A stretch of 64,000 nucleotides of DNA from NCBI GenBank assembly GCA_030374805.1, contig JARGSG010000189.1:1054001-1118000 (forward strand), given 5' to 3'. Numbering within the stretch: position 1 is the stretch's first letter; each line of letters begins with the position of its first letter. Below the pieces are notes generated by a model. The model was not told the DNA's origin. It saw only the letters and a program-made list of their open reading frames with translations, and searched no databases. Positions 40,150 through 48,984 of this stretch are shown one piece after another. Position numbers and translations under genes: made by a program. Source of the stretch: Gracilaria gracilis. Lineage: Eukaryota; Rhodophyta; Florideophyceae; Gracilariales; Gracilariaceae.

Positions 40150-41583
40150 TCACCCCAAGTACAGGTTAAGTTGATGGTGGAAATGTTGGATCAGGCCATG
40201 CGGATCGGAAAGGCGATTCGAATCTCCAGAAACGGCGACAAACAGAGAGTCATCGTATGAGAACATGGCAATGTTGACCGTGGTATTGGAGTCAATCGGA
40301 GGGAACACATACACGCTTTGCACGGGCACGCCTTGAACGCGCACGGTAGAAGCGGGTCCGGGCACATTGGAGAACAAAACGCTGGCCGATTTGCTAAGAC
40401 GGCGCCAAGCGAGCCGTCTCAACGCAAGCGGCAACACGGCGAGCACGTTCATTCCAGCCAGCGCCAAGTGCGGCTGCACGCTGCGTTTGACGCGATTCAT
40501 CTCGCGAACACACGCTTGCAGCCGCTGTTCGGCGTGCTCAAGATGCACGGGGAGCGAAACCGGCAACATGGCGAGCTGATTGCGCACGTCTTGGTCGCGA
40601 AAGTCGGCGAATACGTGGCGGTTGAACGGCATGGCGGCATGAAAGTTGCGCAGCTTGTTGACAGGCTGCGCGCTGTCGCTCAAGTAGGCGCGAACGGCGC
40701 CGGCAAACGCGGCCATGAGCAGGTCGTTGAGCGTGGCGTTTCTGAGCTTGGCGGCGGCCTTGAGCTGCGAGACGGAGGCGGACGGCGGCGACAGCAAGGC
40801 GCAGTGGTTGAAGTTGTTCTGCTTGGGGCGCGTGAAGGCGGTCTTGGTATCGGCACGGAAAGGCACCAACAGCGACTTGGTGACATCGCCCACAGTGTCA
40901 GCAACGGCCTGAACGAATGGGCGCGGCGGACGGCGCGGCGGGCGGAGTTGCAAGTCGGGCGCGGACGGGTCGGCATCGACAACGCGCGCGAGAAAGTACT
41001 TGACGAGCGCAATGCCGTCCGACAGGCTGTGGTGCACGCGCAGCACGAGGGTGGTGGAGGCGGGGCGCGCGTCGGCGACGAGCGACCAGCTCGGAAATAC
41101 GTACAGGCGCCACAGCGGGCGCGACAGGTCCAGGGCGGCGGACAGGATGCGGTTGAGGCGGGCGTTGAAGGCGGCGAGCTGGTGGTGCTCCGGGAGCGCG
41201 TGCGGGATGACGGGCTCCTGCACGACGTGGTACGCGGTGATTTGCGGCGACGCGGCGTCGAAGTCGGGGTCCAGCTGCAAGCGCGGCGCGCCAGCGCGCT
41301 TGGACAGCGCGCTGCGGAAGCGCGGGTGCGACAGGAAGCGCGGCAACACGCTGCGCTGTAGCTCCGCGACGGAGAGCAGCGACGACAGCGACACGCAGAT
41401 GGTGATGACGTCCTGCTTGGCGCCGGCGCGCTGGTCCAGCATGAGCCGCTCGAGCGGCGCCAACTTGCGCCACTTTTCGCGCTTGCGCGCGGCGGCGGCG
41501 GCGGGCGGCGGCTCGCACATGGCGGCGGCGGCGTGAGCGGCGGGGGCGTGGGGCGCGACGCCGCGACGGTGGACAAGATGCAT
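40150..41583 (-). CDS. wax ester synthase/diacylglycerol acyltransferase (WS/DGAT), copy 1
   Basis: This 477-aa protein is a bacterial-type bifunctional acyltransferase that esterifies fatty alcohols or diacylglycerol with acyl-CoA. The catalytic HHxxxDG motif is HHSLSDG at 184-190. The N-terminal 'LAPLERLMLDQ', the 'AMPFNRH' region, 'LFSNVPGP' near the C-terminus and 'NIAMFSYDDSLFVAVSGD' are family hallmarks. The Ala/Pro-rich first ~35 residues could be a targeting peptide; ATG at 41520 ('MCEPPP') is an alternative start. It lies head to head with a second family member, 471 bp away. The pair is diverged across most of the length, so it is an old duplication. GC-rich codon use is strong throughout. 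Confidence 0.9.
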   Translation of the reverse strand: MHLVHRRGVAPHAPAAHAAAAMCEPPPAAAAARKREKWRKLAPLERLMLDQRAGAKQDVITICVSLSSLLSVAELQRSVLPRFLSHPRFRSALSKRAGAPRLQLDPDFDAASPQITAYHVVQEPVIPHALPEHHQLAAFNARLNRILSAALDLSRPLWRLYVFPSWSLVADARPASTTLVLRVHHSLSDGIALVKYFLARVVDADPSAPDLQLRPPRRPPRPFVQAVADTVGDVTKSLLVPFRADTKTAFTRPKQNNFNHCALLSPPSASVSQLKAAAKLRNATLNDLLMAAFAGAVRAYLSDSAQPVNKLRNFHAAMPFNRHVFADFRDQDVRNQLAMLPVSLPVHLEHAEQRLQACVREMNRVKRSVQPHLALAGMNVLAVLPLALRRLAWRRLSKSASVLFSNVPGPASTVRVQGVPVQSVYVFPPIDSNTTVNIAMFSYDDSLFVAVSGDSNRLSDPHGLIQHFHHQLNLYLG

Positions 41584-42054
41584 TGCTTGTGAAACGCAAG
41601 CTGTGATGCATGACGCGTGGCTGCACGCCACGTCAGCGCCAGGTCTTCATTTTAATTGCGCGTCCTCCTGGAGGACCACCGTGGAGCGGCACGCTGCGCT
41701 GCATTCCCATTGGCGCTGCAATACAGCGTGTGTGCTCCGGTGATGATTATAATGCACTCGCGAATCCACAACTTGCGCATCGCGAAACAGCCGCGCTATC
41801 GGCGCGTCTGTACACTTGACAGCCGCCGTCCTTGTCGCCGTCGATAGACAGCGCGCTCATCATTGTAACTTTTGACCTACTGTATGGATAGATAGATACC
41901 GCAGTGGACCATGTCTGCAAAACGCCACTACCACGCCGCCGCCACAGATCTGTGGCGCGCTGCTTGTCCTAGTCTCTGCTCCATTTAAGCTCACCCCGCC
42001 CCCCCACCGCCGGCAACGCTCACATCGTCGCACCAACGCATCACTGCAGCAAAA
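41584..42054. promoter_or_regulatory. shared divergent promoter of the two WS/DGAT genes
   Basis: A 471-bp region between two start codons pointing apart. It contains GGATAGATAGATACC at about 41885-41899, about 155 bp before the second gene, and AT-rich islands near 41740 and 41860. Shared control of both copies is plausible. Confidence 0.55.
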
Positions 42055-43509
42055 ATGGCCGAGACGTGGACCAAACTCACCCCGTTTGAGCGATTCTTCA
42101 TGGACGAGACCGTTCCGCACAACCCCGTCATCATCACCGCCGTCGTCACGCTAAGTCAATGCCCGTCCGAGCAATGGCTATACACCACGCTCATCCCCAG
42201 GCTACTCGCGCACCCTCGATTCTCCGCGCGCATTGTAACCACCTCCAACGGAAGCACACGCTTCGAGCCCATGCCCGACTTCACCGCGCACTCGCGCCAG
42301 CTACGTCAGCACCACGTGGTGCAAGAGCCCATCATCGACCAGTCGCTGCCGCACCACAAGCGCCACCACCTGTTTCAAACCCGTCTGTCGCGCATTATCT
42401 CCGAGTCATTCCCGCGCGACCGCCCGCTGTGGCGCGTGCATCTGTTCCCCATGTGGTCCATCGACGCGCGCTCACAGCACACGCAGTGCGCCACGCTCAT
42501 CTTCCGCATCCATCACGTCGTCGCCGACGGCATTGGACTTGTCAAGTACTTCATGTCGCACATCGCCGACGGCACCGCACTTGCAGCCGCCGACCAGTTG
42601 GTCGTTCCGAGTCGCCAGCGCCAACAACAAGCGCCGCGCAGCAAAGCGCCCAAAACGCCACCACGCGGAACCGTAGCGCCTCAGTGCGACGGGCCGGTCT
42701 CGCGTCTGTACCACGCGCTGGTCGAGAGCTGGGTGGCATTCCGCACCAATGTGTACGCCGTGGTGGGCACTCTGGTGCCTGAGAAAGACAACACGTTCGT
42801 CAGGTCGTCGCTGCAGCCGAGCAAGGTGTGTGCCGTGCTGCCACCGTCGGCTTACACGGTGTCGGCGTTGAAACAAGCGTCACGATCGCTTGGAATCACC
42901 ATCAATGACATGCTGTATGCGGCCGTGTCGGGTGCGACGCGCGCGTACCTGGCGGAAAGTGGCGACGATGTGGACGCGCTTACGGGCGTGCGCGTGGGCA
43001 TTCCGTACAACAACCACGTGATTGGAAAAGGTGAGACGCAAGACGTGTCGAACCGCTTCGCGATGATGACGTTGCCTCTTCACGTGCATCACAAGCAGCT
43101 CGAGGAGCGATTACGACGGTGTGCGCGCACGATGCGCATCGTGAAACGTGGGCTGACGCCCGTGCTGCTGATGACTCTATTGGACGCGGTTTCCAGACTG
43201 CCCGCGGTGCTGAGACGCGCGTTGTGGGAGCGCCTTACCAGGAGCGGGTCTGTGGTGCTCACCAACGTGCCGGGGCCGCGGCAAGCGGTGAGTGTGGGCG
43301 GCATTGAAGTGGCGGGGTTGCATTTCTTCGCTCCGAGCGATGGACACTGCGCGGTGGTGGTGGGCATTCATTCGTACAATGGGCGCATTTGTATTGGGGT
43401 GTACGGCGATGAGGGCCGTCTGAGCAACGCGCAGCGCTTTGTGCAGTTACTGGACGAGGAGATCAAAGCGCTGATTCGTTTCGGTGACGTGAGGTATGAT
43501 GGACTGTAA
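42055..43509 (+). CDS. wax ester synthase/diacylglycerol acyltransferase (WS/DGAT), copy 2
   Basis: The 484-aa protein has the catalytic HHVVADG at 153-159, 'LTPFERFFMDE' at the N-terminus, 'GIPYNNH' in the middle and 'VLTNVPGP' and 'VGIHSYNGRICIGVYGDEGRLSN' near the end. Unlike copy 1 it has no N-terminal extension, starting right at 'MAETWTKLTPFE', so the two may act in different compartments. An insert rich in Gln/Arg/Pro (about 180-215) is probably a loop. Product would be neutral lipid (wax ester or triacylglycerol) at the ER or lipid droplets. AATAAA lies at 43700-43705, about 190 bp downstream, embedded among hairpins. Confidence 0.9.
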   Translation: MAETWTKLTPFERFFMDETVPHNPVIITAVVTLSQCPSEQWLYTTLIPRLLAHPRFSARIVTTSNGSTRFEPMPDFTAHSRQLRQHHVVQEPIIDQSLPHHKRHHLFQTRLSRIISESFPRDRPLWRVHLFPMWSIDARSQHTQCATLIFRIHHVVADGIGLVKYFMSHIADGTALAAADQLVVPSRQRQQQAPRSKAPKTPPRGTVAPQCDGPVSRLYHALVESWVAFRTNVYAVVGTLVPEKDNTFVRSSLQPSKVCAVLPPSAYTVSALKQASRSLGITINDMLYAAVSGATRAYLAESGDDVDALTGVRVGIPYNNHVIGKGETQDVSNRFAMMTLPLHVHHKQLEERLRRCARTMRIVKRGLTPVLLMTLLDAVSRLPAVLRRALWERLTRSGSVVLTNVPGPRQAVSVGGIEVAGLHFFAPSDGHCAVVVGIHSYNGRICIGVYGDEGRLSNAQRFVQLLDEEIKALIRFGDVRYDGL

Positions 43510-43566
43510 AGATGGTGAATTGAGGGCTCGGCAGTGTGCCAACTGTGGACAGCTGACACGGTGCTC

Positions 43567-43794
43567 GAGGCCCAGCCGCCGTTGGCGGGCCTCTTCGTGT
43601 CAGCCATCACTACGCGCTCATGTGCGCAGCACCCCTGAGCGCCCTATCACTTTGAGCTCGGGCGCGCCTCCGCGCTAGAGGCGCGCGGAACACCACTTTA
43701 ATAAAATACCGGGACTCCGCAGCGCCTGCGCGAGTCCCGGGGGAGCCAGCACGGAGAGAACAGTCTCTCCCTCTTTCTGCTGGTCCTTGCTCCC
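43567..43794. repeat. cluster of four GC-rich perfect hairpins
   Basis: Four inverted repeats follow one another after the WS/DGAT stop codon: GAGGCCC/GGGCCTC (43567-43593), GCGCGCCTC/GAGGCGCGC (43662-43686), CCGGGACTC/GAGTCCCGG with an inner CGCA/TGCG stem (43709-43740), and a nested one with GGGAGC/GCTCCC outside, CCAGCA/TGCTGG and GGAGAGA/TCTCTCC inside (43741-43794). The last two abut. They may form a structured 3' UTR or a small RNA. A chance origin from GC-rich composition is unlikely for nested stems. Confidence 0.65.
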
Positions 43795-44637
43795 GTTTGC
43801 TCTAGCCGGCCCGCTCGTCAACCCCACTCGCCTCGCTACCGTCTACGCGATGGACAACGCTAGCGAACGCTACCCCACCAACAGTTGCGCAATTGCAATT
43901 GGCATGAAGCGGGGTGTGGATGGGGGAGCACTCTCGCGGGGCGTATCTACGAAGGTATCTATCTCACTGTGTATCGGTGAACGACGGTGACTGGGGCGCG
44001 ACAAGTTTTGGATGCACTCCGTAGTGCAGCTGCACAATTGTGTAACCTTTTGACAAATGGTCAGTTTGACAGCTGCTGTTCGGATCATGTGAGCCGGGCA
44101 AGAGTGGTTGACGGTGTATAAAGTTAGTGGGTGACGCGCTCGCGTGCAGCAGTTGATAAGCTGCGGGTGATCATCATGATGGTGGGCGTGAGATGTGGTG
44201 GGGGATTAAGATAATTTGTCGGGGCGGAACAGCGGTGACGTGGACGCCAGGTTGCTTATCTATCTACAGTAAGGTTAGATAGATAGACAGAGATAGATAG
44301 ATGCCACAAGGAGGCAGCGAGTGAGGGAGGAGTGCTCTCTTCTGTGAGGCGGTGTGAAAGGGGTGCCAACGACGGGTTACAGCGCGAAAAAACGTGTATG
44401 GTCAGCACACATGTTAACTTATGGGCGGGCACAGCAGCCAGTGGCGGAGTGGCGACTGGCGGCAGTCTCGGGCGACAGACTGCAGGTGAGATGAGCGACG
44501 CGCACGCCGTGCGCACGGCGGGCGTGTAAATTACCGTTGGTACGCGGTGCGAGCTCAAGTGAATAAATGTAACGCGCGCGTGGGGGAGACGCAGCTCAAT
44601 TTGGGCGTAGCATCGCGGCGCACGATTGGCGATCACA
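43795..44637. promoter_or_regulatory. intergenic region upstream of the lumen-type protein gene
   Basis: No gene is supported. GGTATCTATCT lies at about 43958 and a dense set of TATCTATCTA and GATAGATAGA words at 44259-44303. A TACCGTTGGTAC word lies at 44532-44543, about 95 bp before the ATG. These motifs recur in other promoters here. Confidence 0.45.
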
Positions 44638-45285
44638 ATGCAAAGCGCATTCGTTGCGGTTGCAACAAGCGTGCCGCCCAACCGGCGCCGTCGCCAAGCG
44701 CGCGCGCACACACACGCGCCGCACACGCGCGCCAGCGCACGCTGCCCGAGCCGCCGCCGCTGCGTGGCGCTGCTGCTCACGAGCGCGCTGGCCGCCGCCG
44801 CCGCCGCCGCCGCCACCACCCGCGGCGCGGCCGCCGCGTCGGCGCAGCAGCAGGCGGGCGCGGGCGCGCCGCGCACGGTGCTGGACGAGGAGCGCGCGCT
44901 GTACGAAAGGCGGCGCGAGCAGAAGCGGCGCGCGCGGCAGCAGGCGGTGCGCGCAGCGTTCGACGCGGTGGAAAAGGCGGGCGAGCAGCTGGACGACGTA
45001 CAGCGGCTGGTGGACGACGGGCAGCTGCTGGCCGTGGGCACGTTCAGCAGGCTGTTTAACGACGCCGTGGTGCGCGAGGGCATGCGCAAGGTGGCGGCTC
45101 AGCTGGACGACGGCGACGTGCGAACGGCCGCGCTGCACATCTGCGAGCGCATGACGGACGCTTTGCGACGGCTGGACGCCGACGCGCGGGCTGCACGCAC
45201 GCTCGCCATCGCGTCAGACGTGCTGCAGCTGCGCGCGCTCATACGCAGCTTTGTGGCGCTCGCTCCCCATCATGATAATGAATGA
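44638..45285 (+). CDS. putative thylakoid lumen four-helix protein (PsbQ-like?)
   Basis: The 215-aa product has a two-part N-terminus: a basic Arg/Ala/Pro stretch with no acids (about 1-42, transit-peptide-like), then 'RRRCVALLLTSALAAAAAAAA' in outline, an Arg motif plus hydrophobic Ala-rich core that looks like a Tat-type thylakoid transfer signal ending in ASA near residue 67. The mature ~145 residues are nearly all helical, with four amphipathic segments ('EERALYERRREQKRRARQQ', 'AFDAVEKAGEQLDDVQRLVDDG', 'NDAVVREGMRKVAAQLDDG', 'SDVLQLRALIRSFVAL'). This suits the PsbQ/PsbQ-prime four-helix bundle of photosystem II, with the caveat that similarity is of fold and length only. The open frame begins earlier at a TTG; ATG 44638 is used. 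Confidence 0.6.
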   Translation: MQSAFVAVATSVPPNRRRRQARAHTHAPHTRASARCPSRRRCVALLLTSALAAAAAAAATTRGAAAASAQQQAGAGAPRTVLDEERALYERRREQKRRARQQAVRAAFDAVEKAGEQLDDVQRLVDDGQLLAVGTFSRLFNDAVVREGMRKVAAQLDDGDVRTAALHICERMTDALRRLDADARAARTLAIASDVLQLRALIRSFVALAPHHDNE

Positions 45286-46007
45286 TCGCAAAAGTAAACC
45301 AACGTCCAAACTCTGGATTCCAAAGTCGCCGATGAGGAGCAAGCGGAGGCGGCGGGGGCGGCGGGCGGGAGACGACGGGCGGCGACAATGCCTAAAAACG
45401 CGGCGCGCTATGAGGAAAAAGTTATTGCGTGCGCGTGACAGCCATGGGCGGGCGAGCCGCAGCAGCAGCACGTACCCACTGGACTGCAGTGACTGCGAAG
45501 CGGCAGTGGCGCGGAAGCGCGGCCCGCTCGGGGCGCGCGCCGCCTGTAAAGCGCGCGCTGAATTGGCTGACACCCACCGCTCGCTGCCGCCGCCGCGGCG
45601 CGTGCTCGCGCGTCTGTTCCTCAACGGCGCTTTGTGGACAGCTCATCACCAAACGTGCCCCGTTGGCGTGGCCCGCGCACGGACCGCTCGAGCTCGCGCG
45701 CGTGTACGCCGTGCCTTCAACTCATCACTGGCCCCCCGCCACCCTCGTCGCGCTGCCCAATCCACCGCCCACGCGCTCGCTGTCCCCCCCCCCCTCAGCT
45801 TACTTCCGCCTCCGTCTCCGCCTCCGCCTCCGCCTCCGCCTCCGCCTCTGCCTCTGCCTCATCCTCCGCCTCCTTCTCCCTCTCCGCCACCACTGCCGCC
45901 GTGCGCTCCTGCCCGCCTCCGTGCGTCGCACCAGCCCCGTGTCCTCCTCCCCCCTTCCTCCCCTCCCCCTCCATTGCGCCTTTTTTCGCGTTGCCTCTTC
46001 CCCCGAG
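45286..46007. promoter_or_regulatory. upstream region of the bHLH gene
   Basis: A very GC-rich 720-bp region. Open frames on both strands are compositional. A CCGCCT hexamer microsatellite lies at about 45806-45880, and a long pyrimidine-rich leader continues to the ATG. No gene is supported. Confidence 0.45.
45806..45880. repeat. hexanucleotide microsatellite (CCGCCT)n
   Basis: About nine or ten CCGCCT-type units with CCGTCT and CTGCCT variants, located about 130-200 bp upstream of the bHLH start, in the probable 5' UTR. Confidence 0.85.
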
Positions 46008-47414
46008 ATGGACCTCGTGCCTGCGCGTGACGACAACGCCGACACGCTACTTAACGACCTCGCCACGTCTGCGAGCCCTGCGTCGCCAGACTTCCCGCAG
46101 CTGGTCAGCTCCTTCCTCACCACCCCCACCACCGCGCAGCTGCCAGAGTGGCCGCTGCCCGCGCTGGCGCGCCCGTTTCGCTCTGATTCGCGCTACGAGT
46201 TCTCGCTCAATGCCGCCGACTTTGACACCGACTCTGTCGATGCCGACGCGCACGCCTCCCCGTCCCATTCTCGCGCTTTCGACGATGACGATGCTTCCAC
46301 AGACGTGCGTGGCACCGCCACCAGTGAGGACACCTCGCTGCCCTTCGATACTACCCCGTCGCCGCATGCGCCCACAAAGAACGAGAGCGTGTTGCCACAT
46401 GCGCCGTCTGCAACCGCGTCGCTCAACCCTGTGTCAACCTCCAATCGCGCCTCCTCTTCATCGCCTGCTGCGCCCTTACCGCCCGTGTCGGCCAGCGCTG
46501 CTGCTGCTACTGCTGCTGCCGCCGCAAAGCCGTCCAAGTCTATCAAAAAGAGGTCTGCGTCTGCGAGCAAAACGTCGCGCGTCGCGCCTGCTGCCGTCAC
46601 GGCGTCGGCCGTTACTTCCACTGGCCCGAGCGGCTCGGGGCTGTCGCACACCAAGATGTGTCGCGATCGGCTCAACAACATGTTTGAACGTTTGAAACAG
46701 ACATTGCCGCCGGCGCCGTCCGGCGTGGAAGTGAAACACAAGGCGCAGGTGCTGGACTATGCAATCTACGTGCTGAAGAATATGGTAGAACGCACCAGTC
46801 AATTGGAGATTGAATTGGCGGTGAGTAGCAACAAGGCCACCATGGAATGGATTGCCAAACTGGTGGGCCGCGTGAATTCGTTCCCGGACGCGGCGGACGA
46901 GGTGATGCGACTGTTCACGAGACGGCGCTCATGGAAGCACGCCGAGCTGTGGGTGGCGGGCCGACGCGCGTGTGCGCGCAACGCGCCGCCGGAACAAAGC
47001 GTGATTCTGACGTTTTGCCGCGCCGTGTGCAACGAGAGCGACGAGCGTGGCAGACAGCTTCTGGAGACGTTCTCCAAGCAGTCGGAGACGTACGCTTTCC
47101 GACCGCGAGAAGGGGTGCCGGGGCGCGTGTGGTCGTCCATGCGACCCGAGTGGGTGACGGGGCTGAGCGACATGAAGAACTTCAAGCGCGCGGCGCTGGC
47201 GAGCAAGTGCGGACTCAAGGTGTGTCTGGCGGTGCCCGTCACCATCACCGGCAAGATTGAAGCGGTGATGTGCTTCTACGATAGCAAGCACCGCGCGTAC
47301 GACACGCAGTGCCTGGAGCTGGCGATGAACCTGGCGTGGGCGCTGGGCAACGCGGAGGGCGGAAAGCGCGCGAAGACCAACTTGGGCGCCACGTCGGGCA
47401 TCTCAAGCACATGA
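46008..47414 (+). CDS. bHLH transcription factor with C-terminal GAF-like domain
   Basis: The protein has 468 aa. Residues 1-200 are Ser/Thr/Ala/Asp-rich and disordered, with an acidic patch (DDDDAS). The helix-loop-helix spans about 210-265: basic helix around 'KMCRDRLNNMFERLKQTLP', loop 'PAPSGVEVKHK' and helix 2 'AQVLDYAIYVLKNMVERTSQLE'. Residues ~275-450 look like a GAF domain ('YAFRPREGVPGRVWSS', 'GLKVCLAVPVTITGKIEAVMCFYD', 'CLELAMNLAWAL'), a possible small-molecule sensor. The basic region is weak: the usual E-box-reading Glu seems absent, so DNA recognition may differ or it may act as a partner. The ATG at 46008 follows a long leader. No intron is evident. Confidence 0.85.
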   Translation: MDLVPARDDNADTLLNDLATSASPASPDFPQLVSSFLTTPTTAQLPEWPLPALARPFRSDSRYEFSLNAADFDTDSVDADAHASPSHSRAFDDDDASTDVRGTATSEDTSLPFDTTPSPHAPTKNESVLPHAPSATASLNPVSTSNRASSSSPAAPLPPVSASAAAATAAAAAKPSKSIKKRSASASKTSRVAPAAVTASAVTSTGPSGSGLSHTKMCRDRLNNMFERLKQTLPPAPSGVEVKHKAQVLDYAIYVLKNMVERTSQLEIELAVSSNKATMEWIAKLVGRVNSFPDAADEVMRLFTRRRSWKHAELWVAGRRACARNAPPEQSVILTFCRAVCNESDERGRQLLETFSKQSETYAFRPREGVPGRVWSSMRPEWVTGLSDMKNFKRAALASKCGLKVCLAVPVTITGKIEAVMCFYDSKHRAYDTQCLELAMNLAWALGNAEGGKRAKTNLGATSGISST

Positions 47415-47663
47415 GCGGCGTGCTGCTTGTGGATGCGACGCGCCGTTTAATCTTATAATCGTGACATGACGACTTTTTGGCAATCGATATATCTATAGCT
47501 GGAACCAAAAAAGGTATCTACTGTTGTACCAACGGTACGACGGTACCTGTGGCGGATGGGGTGGCGGCTTGCGGGGTGCCGATGGGGGGGGGGGACTACG
47601 GCGATCATCATCGCCCGTCCGCACCCATCATCACCATCATCGGATGGCCGCTGTATATTAGGT

Positions 47664-47717
<54 letters not shown>

Positions 47718-48022
47718 GAGTGCACTGTGCACTTGTAACTTTTTCCAATTGCTGCTTGATTTTTTTTTTTTTCTTTTTTTTTCTTTTTCCGTTGTATAAC
47801 AAACACGCATAATGCGCCAAGATCTTGGCTGCACCAACTGTCGCGTTCTCACTTGGCGCCGCCACGCCCACCTGCGTCTTGCATCGCCAGTCGTTCGTTG
47901 CTCATCGCTCGTCGCGCCCCCACCGCTGTCTCGCCGCTCCCCGTCGCCGCCTCGCATCCATCGCTTACGCCTCGTTCTGTGCGCGTGTTGCTTATCTTCC
48001 CCTCCCCCCTCCTCCATTCCTT
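47415..48022. promoter_or_regulatory. VDAC promoter region
   Basis: Region between the bHLH stop and the VDAC ATG. It has TATATCTATAG at 47487-47497, GGTATCTA at 47513-47520, a TACCAACGGTACGACGGTACC block at about 47525-47547, a long (GT)n tract and a T-rich run at 47760-47790, then a pyrimidine-rich leader. No gene. Confidence 0.5.
47664..47713. repeat. dinucleotide microsatellite (GT)n
   Basis: About 25 uninterrupted GT units, roughly 310 bp upstream of the VDAC start codon. A shorter GT-rich run also occurs inside the VDAC intron (48141-48163). Confidence 0.95.
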
Positions 48023-48984
48023 ATGGCCACGCCGCCGCCAAAACGCCAGATGAAGCAGTATAGCGACATTGGCAAGATCGCCAAGAGTATGTCGTCGCCC
48101 CGCGCTTTTCGTTGCACGCCCTTGCTACAGTACTGACCTGCGTGTGTGTGTGTGTTTGTGTGTGTGCCTGTTGTTACGCGTCGGTAGAGCTGCTTACGGA
48201 TGATTATATCTACACTAACAAGCTAAAACTTACGTCCAAGACGCCCGATGGCGTGGCTTATAACATCACCGCCGTGCATACGCCCAAGAGCGATCAGGTC
48301 GCCGCCGAGATCAGTGCCAAGTGCAACGTCAAGGGCACCACCCTCACCGCCAAAGCGTTTACGGGCGGAAAGCTCCCCACGTTAGAAGCAAAGTACGAGT
48401 CGTGCGATGCGCTCGGTAGAAAGGCCACCCTCACCGCCTTGGCGGGCAAGCACGCGCGCGAGGCAACCGCCGAGTTTCTGGGCGGCCCTGTGGGCGTCAA
48501 GCTTGTGGGCGACGCCGTGTCACAGGATATGTACGCGTCGTTGGCCGTCGCGCTCACTTCGGATAAGTACGACGGCTTCATTATTGCGGGCGCTGAGGGC
48601 GAGTATAACATCAACAAGCGCCAGTTTGGCAAGAGCAATTACGCGCTCAGCGTGTTTGATGGCAAGGAAAGTGAGGTGTCTTTACATGTCACCGATAAGA
48701 TGCAGAGAGCCATGCTCAGTTACTCGCATCATGTGCGACATGGCTTTTCGGCCGCCGCGCAGATTGCGCACAGCTTTTCTGCCGACAGCACTCAGATTGC
48801 CATGGGTGCGGCGTATCGACTGGATGGTGCTACCACCATTAAGGGCAAGCTTGATATGGACGGCTTTGTTGCGCTCACTTACCTGCAGGATATTCGACCA
48901 AACGCAAAGTTGATCATGTCGTCCAAGTTCGATCCGAGCAAATTGGACAACGCCAAGGTGGGTGTTTCTTTGGCCATCGAGTAG
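48023..48984 (+). CDS. VDAC: mitochondrial outer-membrane porin VDAC, one intron
   Basis: Exons 48023-48086 and 48188-48984 join to 286 aa. The intron is 101 bp, phase 1, GTATGT...CGGTAG, with TACTGAC as a possible branch site and a GT-rich middle. The N-terminal helix 'YSDIGKIAK' then 'LLTDDYIYTNKLKLT' matches the conserved VDAC start 'FSDIGKxAxDLLxKDY'. The rest shows alternating strands of a 19-stranded barrel and ends 'VGVSLAIE', like other VDACs. Length agrees with the usual ~280. It passes metabolites such as ATP and ADP through the mitochondrial outer membrane. An intron splitting the first helix is a frequent position in this family. Confidence 0.9.

Noticed and set aside
40318-41361. 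Plus-strand frame of 347 codons
   Set aside because: Antisense shadow of WS/DGAT copy 1; that copy has catalytic motifs, this frame has none.
45429-46007. N-terminal extension of the bHLH protein upstream of 46008
   Set aside because: The frame is open but begins at a GTG and passes through a CCGCCT microsatellite and Leu/Arg/Pro-rich sequence; it reads as a 5' leader.
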